Source: Nocardia brasiliensis ATCC 700358 (GTDB taxonomy: Bacteria; Actinomycetota; Actinomycetes; Mycobacteriales; Mycobacteriaceae). Taken from it: a DNA stretch of 64,000 nucleotides. Below are positions 16,331 to 23,608 of the stretch, in pieces (the stretch's first letter is position 1; each line of letters begins with the position of its first letter). Position numbers and translations under genes: made by a program. The notes beneath the pieces were generated by a model. That model was given only the letters and a program-made list of their open reading frames with translations, had not been told where the DNA came from and ran no database searches. The stretch covers positions 6,386,001 to 6,450,000 of the forward strand of contig NC_018681.1 of assembly GCF_000250675.2 (NCBI RefSeq), read 5' to 3'.

Positions 16331-16954
16331 TCAGCCTCGCTGTTGCAACCGCTCCACATACTTGGCGATCACATCCACCTCCAGATTGACCGTCGTGCCG
16401 ACGGTGGCGAAGCCCAGATTCGTCAGGGCCAGGGTGGTGGGGATGAGCGAGACCTCGAACCAGTCCTTGCTGTCGGTGTCGGCGGGCTCATCGGCGACGC
16501 CGAGCCCGGAGACGGTGAGCGAGATGCCGTCGACGGTGATCGAGCCCTTCTGCACCACGTAGCGGGCGATCGAGTCGGGCAGCGAGATGCGCACGACATC
16601 CCAGTTGTCCGAGGGCGTACGCGAGAGCACGGTGCCGGTGCCGTCGACGTGCCCCTGCACCAGGTGCCCGCCGAGCCTGCTGTTCAGCGCGGCGGCGCGT
16701 TCCAGGTTGACCTTCGATCCGGTGTCCAGCTTGCCGATGCTCGAGCGGTTCAGCGTCTCCTGCATCACGTCGACGGTGAACGAGTCGCCGCCGACCACCT
16801 CGACCACGGTCAGGCACACGCCGTTGACCGCGATCGAATCACCGTGCCCGGCATCGGAGGTCACCAGCTCGCCGCGGATGGTCAGCCGCGCGGCGTCGGC
16901 CAACCGCTCGGTGGCGACGATCTCGCCCAGCTCCTCGACGATGCCTGTGAACAT
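16331..16954 (-). CDS. ribE: Riboflavin synthase alpha chain
   Basis: Dismutates two lumazine molecules into riboflavin and the pyrimidinedione precursor. The 207-aa protein has the expected two beta-barrel repeats: MFTGIVEELG and GDSIAVNGVCLTVV in the first, then LGGHLVQGHVDGTG and KGSITVDGISLTV in the second. (The same gene is called ribC in mycobacteria.) ATG at 16954 is preceded by AGGGAG. It is the first rib gene here. ribD, normally just upstream in related genomes, is missing. Confidence 0.95.
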   Translation of the reverse strand: MFTGIVEELGEIVATERLADAARLTIRGELVTSDAGHGDSIAVNGVCLTVVEVVGGDSFTVDVMQETLNRSSIGKLDTGSKVNLERAAALNSRLGGHLVQGHVDGTGTVLSRTPSDNWDVVRISLPDSIARYVVQKGSITVDGISLTVSGLGVADEPADTDSKDWFEVSLIPTTLALTNLGFATVGTTVNLEVDVIAKYVERLQQRG

Positions 16955-17553
16955 GCCCTGACTCCCTGTCGCGTTGTGGTCCCCGGTTGCGGAACAGTCC
17001 GGCCGCGGCAGGAATTCCCGCCGGTCGCTGCCGGTTGTCTCAGCTTAGTTCGCACGGTCGACGACGGTTCGCCCGCGGACCGCCAGGCTCGTGCCCACTG
17101 TCTGCCAACTCGAACCCGTTCCCGGCAACCGCCGAGAGAATCAGACCGACTGCCGGACAAGCCGCAGTCGACCAAGGGTTTGATAATGAATTCTCGGGGA
17201 AATATGTTCATGCGTGCGGAAAAGTCGCATTCTTCTTCCCGACGCGAATTTGCGAACGCATTTTTGATACCGCAAGAAGGCGATCCAGCTACCCGTTCGG
17301 CGCCTATTCGGGTTCATACCCACGGGCAACACACTTTTAACGTTTCCTTGCGCCGTGATCGAAATAGACGCAATATTGTTATGTAGCTGATTCCTACCGT
17401 TCAACTTCAAATCCGAGCAGTTCAGCGCGGAACGGTTCGACCCGGGGACGCCGGTCAGGCCCCTCGGGAAGTTCGGCCCAGGGATGTCCACCACTCGAGG
17501 AAGTCAGAAACCACAGTGGGTCCAATCAAGTTCGACACAGTTGGGGGCGCGGC
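16955..17553. other. ribE upstream region with AT-richer core
   Basis: 599 bp without a confident gene. The part nearest ribE holds an imperfect hairpin around 17008-17025 but not the conserved set of FMN-riboswitch segments. From about 17165 to 17420 the sequence is clearly AT-richer than its surroundings. A 66-codon frame beginning ATG at 17186 (to 17386) lies there with a weak AAGGG upstream. It has no family features and is not called as a gene. Confidence 0.5.
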
Positions 17554-18024
17554 GTGACCACATTTCTCGACTCGACGCTGGAGGTTCGCTGCGTGCAGTA
17601 TCGCCGCGAATTCCACCTCCCCGCATCGATCGATCCCACCTCGCGCCGCATTCTCCTGCACATAGGCACCCACTACGGTGCCATCACCATGCCCGCCGAT
17701 CTCGGCGCGCGGGTGCAGCAGCGGCTCGAACAGGCCGATATCGCCGGACCGGTCGTCGATCACCCGCGCGCCAAGCGCTGGACCTTCCTCACCGGCCCAT
17801 ACCGCCCCGACACCCTTTCCGCGGCCGTCTCCGCCGAACTGTTCCGGATGTACGCGACCGTCGCGTGCACCGGCAGCCAAGTCGTCCTGCCATCCCCCGA
17901 CGACGAACGCACCGGCTACCGCACCTGGATCCGCCCACCCGAACCAGCCACCACCCGCCCACCCCTCAGCGCAGTGATCGAAGCGACCCGCGAGATGGGT
18001 ACGCAGAAGAACAGCGCCCTCTGA
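17554..18024 (+). CDS. Conserved actinobacterial protein of unknown function
   Basis: A soluble 156-aa protein with no signal peptide or membrane segment. Recognisable blocks are YRREFHLPASIDPTSRRI near the N-terminus, then GAITMPADLGARV, RWTFLTGP in the middle, and LPSPDDERTGYRTWIRPP near residue 125. The WTFL block followed by a Pro-rich block and a Trp recalls small actinobacterial proteins distantly similar to bifunctional primase/polymerase N-terminal domains, but this is only an impression. GTG at 17554 has a G-rich upstream element. It occupies the place where ribD lies in related genomes. Function unknown. Confidence 0.6.
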   Translation: MTTFLDSTLEVRCVQYRREFHLPASIDPTSRRILLHIGTHYGAITMPADLGARVQQRLEQADIAGPVVDHPRAKRWTFLTGPYRPDTLSAAVSAELFRMYATVACTGSQVVLPSPDDERTGYRTWIRPPEPATTRPPLSAVIEATREMGTQKNSAL

Positions 18025-18090
18025 GGGGGGTGGACGCAAGTTCCGGGCGGCGCGATGCGGGTTCGGGGCGGTCTGACGCCAGTTCAGCGA

Positions 18091-18170
18091 GGCGGGCGCG
18101 AGATCGGCGAGGCGGGCGCGAGATCGGCGAGGCGGGCGCGAGATCGGCGAAGGCGGGCGCGAGATCGGCA
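18091..18170. repeat. 20-bp tandem repeat, four copies
   Basis: Unit GGCGGGCGCGAGATCGGCGA at 18091, 18111 and 18131, with a fourth copy after one inserted A ending at 18170. Confidence 0.9.
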
Positions 18171-18185
18171 GGCTGACGAGAGATG

Positions 18186-18259
18186 GACAGGCGATCACCA
18201 GGTAATGGTGGCGGCATCGGCCGAGAGGGGCCGCCAGGGTTACCTGGTGATCGGCTGTC
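18186..18259. repeat. 74-nt imperfect palindrome with 20-bp outer arms
   Basis: Arms at 18186-18205 and 18240-18259 match at 19 of 20 positions (core GATCACCAGGTAA). A further 6-bp GGCGGC/GCCGCC stem lies inside. It resembles a REP- or MITE-like element or a large terminator for the plus-strand gene upstream. Confidence 0.8.
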
Positions 18260-18415
18260 CAGGTGTTCAGCGGACGGCGACGACCTATTTGCGGTGGCGA
18301 CAGGCTGTGACAGCGGTGCGCCGCGCCGGTTCGAAGGGGTAAGCGGCACCCGGTTCCAGGTGTATGCGACTTCCCGCTCGAGCAGTGACCGGCACCCAGG
18401 TCCAACAGCGTCCAG

Positions 18416-18573
18416 CAGCCAACTCAACAGCGCGCAGCGGCCAACCCCACAACGCACGACAGCCGACTCAGCGATGCGCGACAGCCGACTCGACAGCGCA
18501 CGACAGCCGGTTCAGCGGTGCACGGCAGCCGACTCAACGATGCGCGGCAGCCGACTCAGCGGTGGGCGGCAGC
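18416..18573. repeat. 22-bp minisatellite containing the rpe stop codon
   Basis: The CAGCC-based unit recurs every 22 bp at 18416, about 18438, 18460, 18482, 18504, 18526, 18548 and 18570. The rightmost copies form the last codons and the TGA of rpe, so the array looks like repeated duplication of that gene end. Confidence 0.85.
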
Positions 18574-19242
18574 TTGTTTACGGAGGGCTTGGACGGTGGC
18601 TGCGGGGTCGGCGGTGTTGTAGACCGCGGATCCGGCGACGAAGCAGTCGATGCCTGCTTCCGCTGCGGCTTCGATGGTGTTGGCGTTGATGCCGCCGTCG
18701 ATTTCGACCAGCAGGCGCAGTTCGCCGGCGTCGACCAGGCGGCGGACGGTGCGCGCCTTGTCGAGCACGTCGGCGATGAACGACTGACCGCCGAAGCCGG
18801 GCTCGACGCTCATCACCAGCAGTGTGTCGAACTCGCGCAGGATCTCCAGGTACGGCTCGATCGGCGTGTTCGGCTTCACCGAGAGCCCGGCCTTGGCGCC
18901 GGCCGCACGGATGTCCCGGGCCACCGCGATGGGGTCGTCGGTCGCTTCGGCGTGGAAGGTCACGTTGTAGGCGCCCGCCTCGGCGTACGGCGGTGCCCAA
19001 CGGCCAGGGTCCTCGATCATCAGGTGGCAGTCGAGCGGAATGTCGGTGGCCTTCAACAGGCTTTCCACCACCGGTAGGCCCAGGGTCAGGTTCGGGACGA
19101 AGTGCGCGTCCATCACGTCGACGTGCAGCCAGTCGGCGCCCTCGACGGCTCGGGCCTCATCCGCGAGATGCGCGAAATCGGCGGACAGGATGGACGGGGC
19201 GATCATCGGGACGGCCGGGCGCGCGTAAGTCGGGGTGGACAC
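18556..19242 (-). CDS. rpe: Ribulose-phosphate 3-epimerase
   Basis: Interconverts ribulose 5-phosphate and xylulose 5-phosphate in the pentose phosphate pathway. The TIM-barrel motifs are intact: IAPSILSADF, WLHVDVMDAHFVPNL (metal-binding His and Asp), LDCHLMIEDP, VMSVEPGFGGQSF and VEIDGGIN. GTG at 19242 (228 aa) is chosen because TAGACT lies 8 nt upstream. An ATG at 19299 is in frame, but it would abut the divergent rsbW start and leave no promoter room. The stop codon lies inside a 22-bp tandem array. Confidence 0.94.
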   Translation of the reverse strand: MSTPTYARPAVPMIAPSILSADFAHLADEARAVEGADWLHVDVMDAHFVPNLTLGLPVVESLLKATDIPLDCHLMIEDPGRWAPPYAEAGAYNVTFHAEATDDPIAVARDIRAAGAKAGLSVKPNTPIEPYLEILREFDTLLVMSVEPGFGGQSFIADVLDKARTVRRLVDAGELRLLVEIDGGINANTIEAAAEAGIDCFVAGSAVYNTADPAATVQALRKQAAAHR

Positions 19243-19250
19243 AACGCCGC

Positions 19251-19256
19251 AGTCTA
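19251..19256 (-). promoter_or_regulatory. Putative rpe -10 box (leaderless)
   Basis: TAGACT on the minus strand, 8 nt before the GTG at 19242. Confidence 0.4.
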
Positions 19257-19267
19257 TCGGTACTGGG

Positions 19268-19291
19268 GGTTGCCCAGCGCGGGAGTGGGTA
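19268..19291 (+). promoter_or_regulatory. Candidate SigF-type promoter for rsbW-sigF
   Basis: GGTTG and GGGTA are spaced by 14 nt, close to the mycobacterial SigF pattern GTTT-N15-17-GGGTA, and end 11 nt before the rsbW GTG. This suggests autoregulation of the operon. Confidence 0.45.
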
Positions 19292-19302
19292 GCCTGCATA
19301 GG

Positions 19303-19725
19303 GTGATCAACATTTCGGCGGAACAGGGGCTCTACAGCACCCCGGTGGAGATTCGGGTGGCCGCATCGGTCACGCAGCTGCCCATCGTTCGTGGGCTCGC
19401 CGAAACTCTGGTCCTACTAAGCGATTTCACATTGGACGAGGTGGCCGATATCCGGCTCGCGGTCGACGAGGTCTGCTCTACTCTCATCGCGGTCGCGGGT
19501 CCGGGGACGAGCCTGCACTGCCGTTTCACCGTCGGCGAGACCGAATTGCTGGTCCGGGTGAGCGGCATCGCCGACAAGGAGGGCTTACCCGATCAGCGCA
19601 GTTTCGGCTGGCATGTGCTGCGCACCCTGACCGATGAGGTCCAGGCCACTCAGGATTCATTCGACTCGGCAGTATCCGGATATCCGACGACGGTCGAGTT
19701 CCGTCGGGTCCGGGGGAAAGCGTAG
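19303..19725 (+). CDS. rsbW: Anti-sigma factor, RsbW/UsfX-like serine kinase fold
   Basis: A 140-aa HATPase_c-type anti-sigma factor that should hold SigF inactive until an anti-anti-sigma factor or a stress signal releases it. The N-terminal part IRVAASVTQLPIVRGL and the N-box region DIRLAVDEVCSTLI (about residues 52-65) are typical. The later ATP-lid motifs are weak, as in mycobacterial UsfX. GTG at 19303 is the natural start and lies just after a SigF-like promoter. The stop overlaps the sigF start by one base (TAGTG), so the inhibitor and its target are co-translated. Confidence 0.88.
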   Translation: MINISAEQGLYSTPVEIRVAASVTQLPIVRGLAETLVLLSDFTLDEVADIRLAVDEVCSTLIAVAGPGTSLHCRFTVGETELLVRVSGIADKEGLPDQRSFGWHVLRTLTDEVQATQDSFDSAVSGYPTTVEFRRVRGKA

Positions 19726-20627
19726 TGCCGGACGAGGACACCGTGTTCGACTCGGAACGGGATAACGCCGAAACCGCCGCCGACGATTCCGAAACCACCT
19801 CGGCCGAGGCTGAAAAGATCAGCGAGGAAGACGCCGCCGAGGACAGCGAAACCCTCGAAACCGCAAGCACAGTCGCGGGTTACGACGATGTCGGCCTGCT
19901 GTTCCAGCAGTTGGGCGCGAGCACGGCGGGCACGGCGCGGCATGCGGCGATCCGCGCCGAGCTGATCAGCCGGTGCATTCCGCTCGCCGACCACATCGCG
20001 CGCAAATTCAGCGGGCGCGGTGAACCGTTCGACGATCTGACCCAGGTGGCGCGGGTCGGGTTGGTGCACGCGGTGGACCGCTTCGATATCGAACGCGGCT
20101 CCAATTTCCTGTCCTTCGCGGTGCCGACCATCATGGGCGAGGTGCGCCGCTACTTCCGGGACAACACCTGGGCGATGCGAGTCCCGCGGCGGGTCAAGGA
20201 AACTCACCTGCGCATCGGTGCCGCGATCGACGCGCTGTCGCAGCGGCTCGGCCGCTCACCGACGGCGAAGGAGATCGCGGCCGAACTCGACGTGGACCCG
20301 GACGAGGTGACCCAGGCCGTCATCGCGGGCAACGCCTATCAGCCGAGTTCCATCGACGCGGCCACCCTCGGCCGCGACACCGACGCTTCGCTGCTCGACA
20401 CCCTCGGTGAGGAAGAAACCCAGTTCGACCGGGTCGAAGAGTACGTTGCGATCCGGCCGCTGCTGGCCGGGCTGCCCGAACGGGAACGCCGTATTCTCAC
20501 CATGCGGTTCTTCGAGTCGATGACGCAGACGCAGATCGCGCAGCAGATGGGGATCTCACAGATGCACGTCTCCCGCATCCTCGCGAAAACCCTTGCCCGG
20601 CTGCGGGAACAGACCAGCCGGGAGTAA
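19725..20627 (+). CDS. sigF: Sigma factor of the SigF/SigB (group 3) family
   Basis: An alternative stress or stationary-phase sigma factor of 300 aa. It begins with an unusual acidic Ser/Glu-rich tail of about 50 residues, then region 2 (PLADHIARKFSGRGEPFDDL, RFDIERGSNFLSFAVPTIMG and RRYFRDNTWAMRVPRR), region 3 (SQRLGRSPTAKEIAAELDV) and region 4 with the helix-turn-helix QTQIAQQMGISQMHVSRIL. It overlaps rsbW by one base. The pair matches mycobacterial usfX-sigF. No anti-anti-sigma gene is next to it. Confidence 0.93.
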   Translation: MPDEDTVFDSERDNAETAADDSETTSAEAEKISEEDAAEDSETLETASTVAGYDDVGLLFQQLGASTAGTARHAAIRAELISRCIPLADHIARKFSGRGEPFDDLTQVARVGLVHAVDRFDIERGSNFLSFAVPTIMGEVRRYFRDNTWAMRVPRRVKETHLRIGAAIDALSQRLGRSPTAKEIAAELDVDPDEVTQAVIAGNAYQPSSIDAATLGRDTDASLLDTLGEEETQFDRVEEYVAIRPLLAGLPERERRILTMRFFESMTQTQIAQQMGISQMHVSRILAKTLARLREQTSRE

Positions 20628-20628
20628 T

Positions 20629-20973
20629 TCATTCCGGTTGGCGTTGTTTGCGGAGCTTCGGTGGAGCGGTGCGCCACCAGGCGTCGTCCAGCAGTTCGCA
20701 CAGGTGGTCCCGATCGATGTGTTCGAGGTCGATCAGGATGTAGGGGTGGCCGTCATAGTGCGGTGTGGTGAAGAACGCCGGGTCGCCTGACGCGAGCAGT
20801 GCCTCCTTCTCGGCGAGATCACAGGCGAGCACCAACCCGCCCTCCGCCTCCACCCGCAACCTGCCGAACCCTTTCCCGCCGACCTTCAACGCCGGGCTGC
20901 GCCACCACGTCGATTCCTCGACACCGGGCAGCTCGGTCGCCACCGCCACCACATCCTGCCAGGTCAGAGCCAT
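20629..20973 (-). CDS. MmcQ/YjbR family protein
   Basis: A small cytoplasmic protein of about 114 aa with the MmcQ/YjbR (CyaY-like) fold. The N-terminal helix segment WQDVVAVATELPGVEEST, the strand KGFGRLR and the C-terminal part HYDGHPYILIDLEHI with AWWRTAPPKLRK are characteristic. Some members bind DNA non-specifically, but the role is largely unknown. ATG at 20973 (MALTW) is preferred over 20991 because a CATACT -10-like box lies 6 nt upstream. It converges on sigF with one base between the stop codons. Confidence 0.8.
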   Translation of the reverse strand: MALTWQDVVAVATELPGVEESTWWRSPALKVGGKGFGRLRVEAEGGLVLACDLAEKEALLASGDPAFFTTPHYDGHPYILIDLEHIDRDHLCELLDDAWWRTAPPKLRKQRQPE

Positions 20974-21181
20974 ACCCCGAGTATGCCGCACCCCTGCGCC
21001 AGCACGATTGGACGAATGGAACGCCGGCCGTGCGAGCGGACGCGGCCGAGTCCGGCGCGCCCGCCCTACGGGTCGGCTTCCGCTGCCGAGCCCCGGTCGA
21101 GGTGGTCATGCGACGCAACGACTCCCATGGGCTGGCCTTGATTGGCGATGGCCGCCCCTCGTCAGGGCAGAGGTGCAGCCC

Positions 21182-21213
21182 GCGACGGCTCGGGAGGCCT
21201 CCCGAGCCGTCGC
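21182..21213. repeat. 32-bp perfect palindrome
   Basis: The 16-nt sequence GCGACGGCTCGGGAGG is followed directly by its exact reverse complement. It can form a hairpin with a minimal loop on either strand. It could be a terminator or a dimeric protein-binding site; its distance of 283 bp from the rsmB stop argues against a simple rsmB terminator. Confidence 0.85.
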
Positions 21214-21297
21214 AGACAACTCGTTCCCGGCCACTGGCCGCACGACCGCGTGGCCGATTCGCATGCGCCGGTCCAGGTACGGATCTCCGCACGCGCC

Positions 21298-21427
21298 TGG
21301 TCCACTCGCGACGGTCCAAATGCGACAGTCCGCGCACCGAGTCCACACGCAACGGTCGATATGTGACCAGTCCCCGCGCGGCGAGTCCACACGCAACGGT
21401 CCGCATGTGACCAGTCCGCGCGCGGCT
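21298..21427. repeat. About three degenerate 44-bp direct repeats
   Basis: GAGTCCACACGCAACGGTC occurs at 21339 and again at 21383, 44 bp apart, each followed by ATGTGACCAGTCC. A third, more diverged copy precedes them from about 21298. Confidence 0.8.
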
Positions 21428-21495
21428 GAACCTCCATGCGCCGACCCACCTTGACTGGTGGGCCGAGCGACTGGCCGGGGGACCACCCGCAGGGG

Positions 21496-23427
21496 TCAGA
21501 GGGTAGTGGGTTTGCGGAGGGCAGCCATGAACATGGCGTCGGTGCCGTGGCGGTGCGGCCACAGTTGTGCGGTGGGGCCTTCACCTACGTCGGAGACGCC
21601 GGGGAGCAGGTCGCGGGTGTCGAGTTGTTCGGCGCCGGTGCGGCGGACCGCGTCGGCGACGACCGCCACCGTTTCAGGGAGGTGGGGCGAGCAGGTCGAG
21701 TACAGCAGGACGCCGCCGGGGCGGAGGAGATCCCATGCGGCGGTGAGCAATTCGCGCTGCAGCTGAACCAGGTCGGCGACGTCGGCGGGGGTGCGGCGCC
21801 AGCGTGCCTCCGGGCGGCGGCGCAGTGCGCCGAGACCGGTGCACGGGGCGTCGACCAGGATGCGGTCGTAGCCGGGCGTCAGGCCGCTGTTGCGACCGTC
21901 GGTGACGTGCACGTCGACGGGCAGGCCGTGCACCGCCTTGCGGACGAGTTCGGCGCGATGCTCGGCGGGTTCCACCGCGTCGACGTGAAAGCCGTCGATA
22001 CCGGCGAGCGCCCCGAGCAGCGCGGCCTTTCCGCCGGGTCCGGCGCAGAGGTCGAGCCAGCGGCCGCCGTCCGGTCCGTCGAGTGGTGCCCTGGTCAGTG
22101 CCAGTGCGACCAGCTGACTCCCTTCGTCCTGAACGGCTGCCATGCCGTCGCGGACCGGCTCGAGCTTTCCGGGATCACCGCCGTCGAGATAGACCGCGTA
22201 CGGCGACCAGCGCCCTTCCTCGCCGCCGGTCACCAGCGCCAATTCCTCGGCGGTGATATCGCCGGGCCGGGCGACCAGATGGACGGCCGGCCGCGCGTCG
22301 TCGGCGGCCAGCGCGTCGCGCAGTTCGCCCGCTCGGGCGCCGAGCGCGTCCGCGAAGGCCTGCGCGATCCACACCGGGTGCGCGAATTCGAAAGCCAAGT
22401 GGCCCACCGGATCTCGCGGTGCGAGGGTGTCGACCCACTCGTCGGCGGTCTTCTCTCCCGCGCGCCGCAATACCGCATTCACGAATCCGGCTTTACCCGC
22501 ACCGGCTTCGGTGCGCGCGAGCGCGACCGAGGTGTCCACGGCGGCGTGCGCGCCGATCCGGGTCCGCAACAGTTGATAGACGCCGAGCCGCAACACATCC
22601 AGCAGTGGACCGTCGATCTCGGCGATCGGGCGTCCCGCACCGGCCTCGATCACCGCGTCCAGCAGGCCCTGCGACCGGCACGCACCGTAGGCGAGTTCGG
22701 TCGCCAACGCCGCGTCCCGCCCCGTCAGCTTCCGGTCCCGGAGCAGGCCCGGCAGTACGAGATTCGCATACGCGTCCCGCTCCCGCACCGCCCGCAACAC
22801 ATCCCGCGCCACGAGCCGAGCCGCATCCACCCCTTCCGGAAGCCGATCCCTCCCACCCCGTTTCGCCGTACCGTCGGACTTGCCGCCAGACCCCCGCTTG
22901 GCCCCCTGTGCCGGCCCACCTGAACGACCACCGGGCCGCGAAGCACCCCCGCCACCACCGTCGCCCGCCCCACCGGACCGACCCGCGCGCGCACCACCGT
23001 TGGCCCCACCAGAGCGCGAAGCGCCTTCTTCACCACGACCGCCTCCGACAGGACGACCGCGACCCGCATCGAAGCCACCAGCAACCCGGGCCGACCGATC
23101 GCCGTCCCGATCGCCCGCGCGCGCACCACCTTTCGTCGCGCCGCGGTTCGGTTGATCTCCGGACCGCGAACGACGCTCCGTCCCGGCCGCGCCATTCTGG
23201 TCGGGTCGTGCGCTTGCCGAGCTGTCGGCACGCTTCCACTTCGCCTGGGAAGCAGACTGTTTCGCACCGGTGCGCTCGTCGTTCCGCGCAGTCGAGCGGT
23301 TCGGACCGGCGGATCGTCCGGCATCGCGGCGACCACGGGATCCCTCGCGTCCCGAGGCCGCACCGGTGTACCCCCCGCTTCGCGACCCGCGAGACTCGTT
23401 GCCGTCCTTACCTTCCGACGGTGTCAC
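21496..23427 (-). CDS. rsmB: 16S rRNA m5C967 methyltransferase RsmB with long disordered N-terminus
   Basis: SAM-dependent rRNA cytosine-5 methyltransferase of the RsmB/NOP/Sun family. After a NusB-like RNA-binding domain (DAARLVARDVLRAVRERDAY onward) come the SAM-binding LDLCAGPGGKAAL (~455), DAPCTGLGALRRRPEARWR with the release Cys (~529) and LLYSTCSPHLPE with the catalytic Cys (~578). The first ~190 residues are Gly/Arg/Ser-rich, low-complexity and much longer than in most orthologues; they may bind RNA. GTG at 23427 has GGAG 8 nt upstream. The frame stays open to 23586, so a longer form cannot be excluded. It follows def-fmt on the same strand. Confidence 0.9.
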   Translation of the reverse strand: MTPSEGKDGNESRGSRSGGYTGAASGREGSRGRRDAGRSAGPNRSTARNDERTGAKQSASQAKWKRADSSASARPDQNGAAGTERRSRSGDQPNRGATKGGARAGDRDGDRSARVAGGFDAGRGRPVGGGRGEEGASRSGGANGGARAGRSGGAGDGGGGGASRPGGRSGGPAQGAKRGSGGKSDGTAKRGGRDRLPEGVDAARLVARDVLRAVRERDAYANLVLPGLLRDRKLTGRDAALATELAYGACRSQGLLDAVIEAGAGRPIAEIDGPLLDVLRLGVYQLLRTRIGAHAAVDTSVALARTEAGAGKAGFVNAVLRRAGEKTADEWVDTLAPRDPVGHLAFEFAHPVWIAQAFADALGARAGELRDALAADDARPAVHLVARPGDITAEELALVTGGEEGRWSPYAVYLDGGDPGKLEPVRDGMAAVQDEGSQLVALALTRAPLDGPDGGRWLDLCAGPGGKAALLGALAGIDGFHVDAVEPAEHRAELVRKAVHGLPVDVHVTDGRNSGLTPGYDRILVDAPCTGLGALRRRPEARWRRTPADVADLVQLQRELLTAAWDLLRPGGVLLYSTCSPHLPETVAVVADAVRRTGAEQLDTRDLLPGVSDVGEGPTAQLWPHRHGTDAMFMAALRKPTTL

Positions 23428-23608
23428 GCGACCACTCCGCCGAGCCGGGAACCGGTGCCGACAGTCCGGCCGGGTACCGAGATACTGCGCCGTGCTGTCA
23501 TATTCCACCGCTCTGGTCGCGGTCGCGGCGCGACGCCGCGAACCTGGTCTGGATACTGCGACGAGGCCACGCCGGACTCGCCCCACTCCTGAGCCCGATC
23601 GAGGATCG

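Larger units (their letters stand above)
18025..18555. other. Repeat-rich spacer between the 156-aa gene and rpe
   Basis: 531 bp holding a 20-bp tandem repeat (18091-18170), a long imperfect inverted repeat (18186-18259) and a 22-bp tandem array (18416-18573) that runs into the end of rpe. No gene is recognised. Confidence 0.75.
20974..21495. other. Non-coding spacer with palindrome and direct repeats
   Basis: 522 bp between the MmcQ-like gene and the end of rsmB. It contains a 32-bp perfect palindrome and about three degenerate 44-bp direct repeats. Open frames on both strands are low-complexity and match no family. Confidence 0.65.

Noticed and set aside
16955..17120. FMN riboswitch upstream of ribE
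   Set aside because: Only a short GGCGGTCCGCG-like piece resembles the element; the other conserved segments are not found in order.
17141..17494. 117-codon minus-strand ORF in the AT-rich island
   Set aside because: No Shine-Dalgarno or conserved motif; competes with several equally weak frames.
18091..18573. CRISPR array
   Set aside because: The repeats are contiguous 20- and 22-bp tandem units with no unique spacers, and there are no cas genes.
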